Assembly (NCBI GenBank): GCA_964559455.1
Contig: CAZLHO010000008.1
Span: 1-64,000, forward strand
Origin: CAZLHO01 sp964559455
GTDB lineage: Bacteria; Krumholzibacteriota; Krumholzibacteriia; LZORAL124-64-63
Direction of reading: 5' to 3'
Length of the DNA stretch: 64,000 nt
Program-made: the position numbers and the translations under genes
Part shown: in pieces, positions 61,420 through 64,000 of the stretch
Layout: each line of letters starts with the position of its first letter
Position numbering within the stretch: position 1 is the stretch's first letter
The notes under the pieces: model-generated
Database searches by the model: none
Seen by the model: only the letters and a program-made list of their open reading frames with translations
What the model was told of the DNA's origin: nothing

Positions 61420-61935
61420 TCAGGGCTCAACGTCGGCGGCGTCGGCCTCCGGCGCGGCGGCTTCCTCGACCTCTCCCTCGGTCGCGGGAACGTCCGCGGC
61501 CGCCGGAGCCTCGATCCGGAAATCGCGCGAGGCGAGCACGGCGCCGTCGGGATCCAGCACCTTGACCTGCCAGTCTCCCGTCCAGCCGGGCAGCATGGTC
61601 TTGCTGGACCAGGTGCGCCAGTTGCCCGAGCGGACCGCCAGGGGCACGCGGGCCATGACCCGGCCGCCGCGGTACCAGACGTGGGTGATCTCCAGCGGGG
61701 CGACGGCGCCGGTAATGCGCGAGTAGCAGTAGACCACCGCGTGGCCGGCGGGAAAGCTGTCGGCCTCCCCCACGGGGCGGCGCGCCTCGCTGTCGATCCC
61801 GGCCGCGACCGCTACGTAGGCGGCGGTCAGGCTCGGCGGCGTCTCGGCGAAGGCGTCGGCGGCGGCAAAAAGCAGGGCGAGTGTCGCAAGCAGCAAGGCC
61901 GGGATTCGGGCCCGGTCGCCCTTGGCTCCGATCAT
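61420..61935 (-). CDS. Secreted DUF2914-domain protein
   Basis: 171 residues from ATG 61935. Signal peptide at about 1-27 (RIPALLLATLALLFAAADAFA). The DUF2914 core at about 45-140 shows RPVGEADSFPAGHAVVYCYS, EITHVWYRGGRVMARVPLAV, RSGNWRTWSSKTMLPGWTGD and WQVKVLDPDGAVLASRDF. The C-terminal 30 residues are acidic and Ala-rich. Biochemical function unknown; the family is common in Gram-negative-type bacteria and is probably periplasmic. It lies just upstream of the LpoA-like gene in the same direction, 43 bases apart. Confidence 0.82.
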   Translation of the reverse strand: MIGAKGDRARIPALLLATLALLFAAADAFAETPPSLTAAYVAVAAGIDSEARRPVGEADSFPAGHAVVYCYSRITGAVAPLEITHVWYRGGRVMARVPLAVRSGNWRTWSSKTMLPGWTGDWQVKVLDPDGAVLASRDFRIEAPAAADVPATEGEVEEAAAPEADAADVEP

Positions 61936-61985
61936 GACTCCTCCCGGGTGTTGCGGGAAACGAGCTTCGCGGCCCGGACAGCCGG

Positions 61986-62013
61986 AGTCTAACAGAGGCG
62001 AGGGGGCTGTCAA
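61986..62013 (-). promoter_or_regulatory. Candidate promoter of the DUF2914-LpoA-like unit, inside a terminator
   Basis: On minus: -35 TTGACA (62008-62013), 16 bases, -10 TAGACT (61986-61991). The -35 falls in the loop of the hairpin at 61998-62024. Initiation near 61979 gives a leader of about 44 bases. Confidence 0.5.
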
Positions 62014-62024
62014 CGCCCCCTCGC
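61998..62024 (-). terminator. Hairpin terminator of the parvulin lipoprotein gene
   Basis: GCGAGGGGGC (61998-62007) pairs perfectly with GCCCCCTCGC (62015-62024) around a 7-base loop, 24 bases beyond the stop at 62048. The sequence after it on minus is CTCTGTTAGACT, so the U-tract is poor. Confidence 0.6.
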
Positions 62025-62047
62025 TGTCGGTCGTCGCCGGTGCGGAG

Positions 62048-63274
62048 CTATTCGCTCGCGCCGCGGAGGTCCTCCAGGGACTCCGGTGTCACGAATCCGG
62101 GCTTGTCCATGTTGTCCAGCATGTACTGGGCCTGATCCACGAGATCCGAGTTCGGATAGTTCAGGACCAGGCGCCGGAAGAGCTTGGCCGCCATGGACGG
62201 GCTGTGGAACTCGTCGAGCTGCAGGTTCGCCATCATGAACAGGGCCTTGGCCCCGTGCTCGGTATCGGGGAAGTCCTGCACGATCAGCTGGTACCAGTCC
62301 ATCTTGGCCTGGGGATCCTGCGCCGCCAGGGCGCGCCGGAAGAGGTTCTCGACGTCGCGGCCCTGGCCGGGGGCGAACTTGCCGTGGAAGGTGATCGGCT
62401 GGGTCTCCCAGGCGTCGTCCAGGAAGAGGCGCATGGCGTCCTCCTCGACGTGGGGCCGGACACGGGCGACGATCTGATCCTTCACCTCGGCAAAGGGCAG
62501 GCGACGCGATTCCTTGCGCCGGAGCACCTCGACGACGTGCCAGCGGCCCTCGAAGAGGAAGGGCTCGTGCAGGCCGATCGACCAGTCCCAGATGTGCTCC
62601 GAGAACTCCTTGCCGTAGGGCAGGGCGCCGATGAAGCCGCCCTTGTTGAACCAGCCCAGGTCGCCGTTGAGCTTCTTGGACTCCTCGTTCACGGAATAGT
62701 AGCCCACGGCGTAGGGGAAGGGCATGCCTCCCTTGAGCTCCTCGTAGGCCTTGTCGGCGGTGGCCTGGTCCTCGCATTCGACGTGGCGGGCCTGGATCAT
62801 GCCCAGGTTCACGAATTCGTTCGGGTTGTCGTCGTAGTAGAAGCGCAGCTGCGCCTCGGAGGGCTCGACGTCCTTGAACAGCACGTTCATCTTGGCCGCT
62901 TCGAAGACGATGTACCGCCGCTGGGCGATGATCTGGGCCGAGACCTCGGGGATCTTGTCGACGCCGTTGTCCAGGCCCGCCTTCACGACCAGGGCCTCGT
63001 TGACCATGAAGTTCAGGAAGCGCTTCTCCCAGTCCTGGCCGGTGAAGCGCTGCTTGAGGTCGTTCGGCATCTGCGACAGGCGCAGCTCCATCATCTGGCG
63101 GGTGATGTCGAGGTCGCCGACCGTGCAGAGCACCTCGGACTTGTCACGGTACCCGTCCCCGTAGAGATCATCGAGCGCCAGGCCACTTTCCTGGGAGCAG
63201 GCGCCGGCCAGGACGGCCAGGGCGGCGCAGGCCGCGGCCACGGCGACGATGCGGTGCATGGGAATCTTCAGCAT
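62048..63274 (-). CDS. SurA/PrsA-like peptidylprolyl isomerase lipoprotein
   Basis: Envelope folding factor. 408 residues from ATG 63274 behind GGAGG. Lipobox LAGAC with Cys26. SurA-type N-terminal helices at about 45-150 (DITRQMMELRLSQMPNDLKQ, FLNFMVNEALVVKAGLDNG), parvulin domain at about 165-265 (YAVGYYSVNEESKKLNGDLG, WFNKGGFIGALPYGKEF, FEGRWHVVEVL), then a TPR-like tail at 315-390 (LFRRALAAQDPQAKMDWYQL). Downstream of the sugar-nucleotide gene by 38 bases. Many such proteins assist outer-membrane or secreted protein folding. Confidence 0.88.
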   Translation of the reverse strand: MLKIPMHRIVAVAAACAALAVLAGACSQESGLALDDLYGDGYRDKSEVLCTVGDLDITRQMMELRLSQMPNDLKQRFTGQDWEKRFLNFMVNEALVVKAGLDNGVDKIPEVSAQIIAQRRYIVFEAAKMNVLFKDVEPSEAQLRFYYDDNPNEFVNLGMIQARHVECEDQATADKAYEELKGGMPFPYAVGYYSVNEESKKLNGDLGWFNKGGFIGALPYGKEFSEHIWDWSIGLHEPFLFEGRWHVVEVLRRKESRRLPFAEVKDQIVARVRPHVEEDAMRLFLDDAWETQPITFHGKFAPGQGRDVENLFRRALAAQDPQAKMDWYQLIVQDFPDTEHGAKALFMMANLQLDEFHSPSMAAKLFRRLVLNYPNSDLVDQAQYMLDNMDKPGFVTPESLEDLRGASE

Positions 63275-63312
63275 GGGTCCTCCACACTCCTTTCCGTCCC
63301 CGCGGGCGGGGA

Positions 63313-64000
63313 TCAGAGCAGGTCCTCACGTTCATCGGCTTCGAGTCTGTCGATGACCTCGCGCAGCCGCTGCGCCTCGTCGGCGCGGCAGACCAGCAGG
63401 GCATCGGGCGTGTCCACGATCACCAGCCCCTCGACGCCCACCAGGGCGACGCTCTTGTCCGGGGCGAAGACCACGTTGCCGCGGCTGTCCACGGGGTAGA
63501 TCCGCGAGCGTCCGCGATTGTCGTCGGCCAGGACGGGGGCCAGCTCGCCCCAGGCGTCCCAGCTGCCCAGGTCCGACCAGCGGAAGTCCGCAGGCAGGAC
63601 GGTGAAGGCCGCCAGCTTCTCCATGATCGCCACGTCGACGGACTCGGCGGGACAGGCGGCGTAGGCCGCGTCCAGGGCCGCGTCGAAATCGGGGCCGCCG
63701 TGGGCCGCCAGGGCCGGCGCCAGGGCCGCGACCGTCGCGGGCGCGTGGGCGGCGGCGGCGGCGGCGAAGGCCTCGCCGTCCCAGACGAACATGCCGCTGT
63801 TCCAGTAGAACCGGCCGTCGGCCAGGAAGGCGCGGGCGGTCGCGGCGTCGGGCTTCTCGACGAAGCGCAGGCCGGGCCGGGTCCCGTCGGCCGCGGCGTC
63901 GCCGCATTCCAGGTAGCCGTAGCCGGTGGCGGGGTGGGTGGGCGGTATCCCGAAGGTGACGGCGCCGCCCTCGGCCGCGGCGAGGGCGAAGGCCCGCCGC
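63313..64000 (-). CDS. manC: Mannose-1-phosphate guanylyltransferase, 5-prime end beyond window
   Basis: Makes GDP-mannose from mannose-1-phosphate and GTP. At least 229 residues are present; the N-terminal nucleotide-binding half is off the right edge. Seen: TFGIPPTHPATGYGYLECGD, FVEKPDAATARAFLADGRFY, WNSGMFVWDGEAF, SVDVAIMEK and FRWSDLGSWDAWGELAPVL, the mannose-1-phosphate guanylyltransferase series. No C-terminal phosphomannose isomerase domain, so it is the short form. GDP-mannose would feed the mannose-type glycosyltransferases at 31.8-40.8 kb. Confidence 0.9.
   Translation of the reverse strand, partial: RRAFALAAAEGGAVTFGIPPTHPATGYGYLECGDAAADGTRPGLRFVEKPDAATARAFLADGRFYWNSGMFVWDGEAFAAAAAAHAPATVAALAPALAAHGGPDFDAALDAAYAACPAESVDVAIMEKLAAFTVLPADFRWSDLGSWDAWGELAPVLADDNRGRSRIYPVDSRGNVVFAPDKSVALVGVEGLVIVDTPDALLVCRADEAQRLREVIDRLEADEREDLL

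Noticed and set aside
1..64000. CRISPR arrays, insertion sequences, tRNA genes or prophage
   Set aside because: No regularly spaced repeats, transposase motifs, tRNA-like sequences or phage genes were seen; composition and coding direction are uniform.

Overview
The window is about 70% G+C bacterial chromosome with very dense gene packing. Nearly all genes lie on the minus strand; only rpmB and an amidase/TonB-like pair are on plus. The lineage looks like an uncultured diderm, plausibly an FCB-group candidate phylum of the Krumholzibacteriota/Eisenbacteria kind. That is inferred from lipoprotein signals, a SurA-like chaperone, a TonB-like protein, an LpoA-like activator, a type-IX-style C-terminal sorting domain, and DUF2723, YfhO and DUF2914 proteins. 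MurE carries the DNPR motif of the meso-diaminopimelate type. No tRNA, rRNA, insertion sequence, prophage or CRISPR array is visible, and no gene-free stretch exceeds 300 bases.

Layout, left to right. (1) 1-2.86 kb: a zinc-ribbon protein (cut by the window edge), recG and, divergently, rpmB, with overlapping recG/rpmB promoters. (2) 2.87-6.0 kb: two TPR proteins, one fused to a parvulin domain, immediately downstream of ftsZ. (3) 6.0-23.2 kb: a complete division and cell-wall (dcw) cluster transcribed leftwards as mraZ, STAS-like gene, rsmH, ftsL, ftsI, murE, murF, mraY, murD, ftsW, murG, murC, ftsQ, ftsA, ftsZ. It is preceded by a near-consensus promoter with three MraZ boxes at exact 10-bp spacing. 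murB and ddl are absent. The STAS-like gene between mraZ and rsmH is unusual. (4) 23.5-43.8 kb: a surface-glycan locus with a flippase, a FemAB-like transferase, nucleotide-sugar enzymes, several GT2/GT4 transferases, two polyprenyl-phosphate-sugar synthase types, two large GT-C-like membrane proteins (YfhO, DUF2723), a flippase-like LPG_synthase_TM protein, a methyltransferase and a secreted beta-propeller protein. (5) 43.8-48.2 kb: nusB and a riboflavin operon (ribD, ribE, ribBA, ribH) behind an FMN riboswitch. (6) 48.2-55.9 kb: selA, a degenerate ParA/CpsD-like SPOR protein, smc and ftsY. (7) 56.1-59.4 kb: plus-strand lipoprotein amidase with a second, degenerate amidase domain, then a TonB-like protein. 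(8) 59.5-64 kb: LpoA-like lipoprotein, DUF2914 protein, parvulin/SurA-like lipoprotein and a mannose-1-phosphate guanylyltransferase cut by the right edge.

Most genes overlap by 4 bases (ATGA, GTGA or TTGA), so translational coupling runs through the dcw and glycan blocks. Candidate promoters repeatedly show TTGACA or TGGACA, 16-18 bases, then TAGATT, TAGACT, TATCCT or similar. The theme of the window is envelope building: precursor synthesis and septation (dcw), chromosome segregation and membrane targeting (smc, ftsY), septal or peptidoglycan remodelling (SPOR protein, amidase, LpoA-like), outer-envelope folding (parvulins) and extracytoplasmic glycosylation. No single unknown defence-type system is evident. 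The most novel candidates are the STAS gene in the dcw operon, the pseudo-amidase fusion, the pseudo-ATPase SPOR protein, the GT2-phosphoglycosyltransferase fusion and the polyprenyl-sugar/GT-C glycosylation locus containing a secreted protein.
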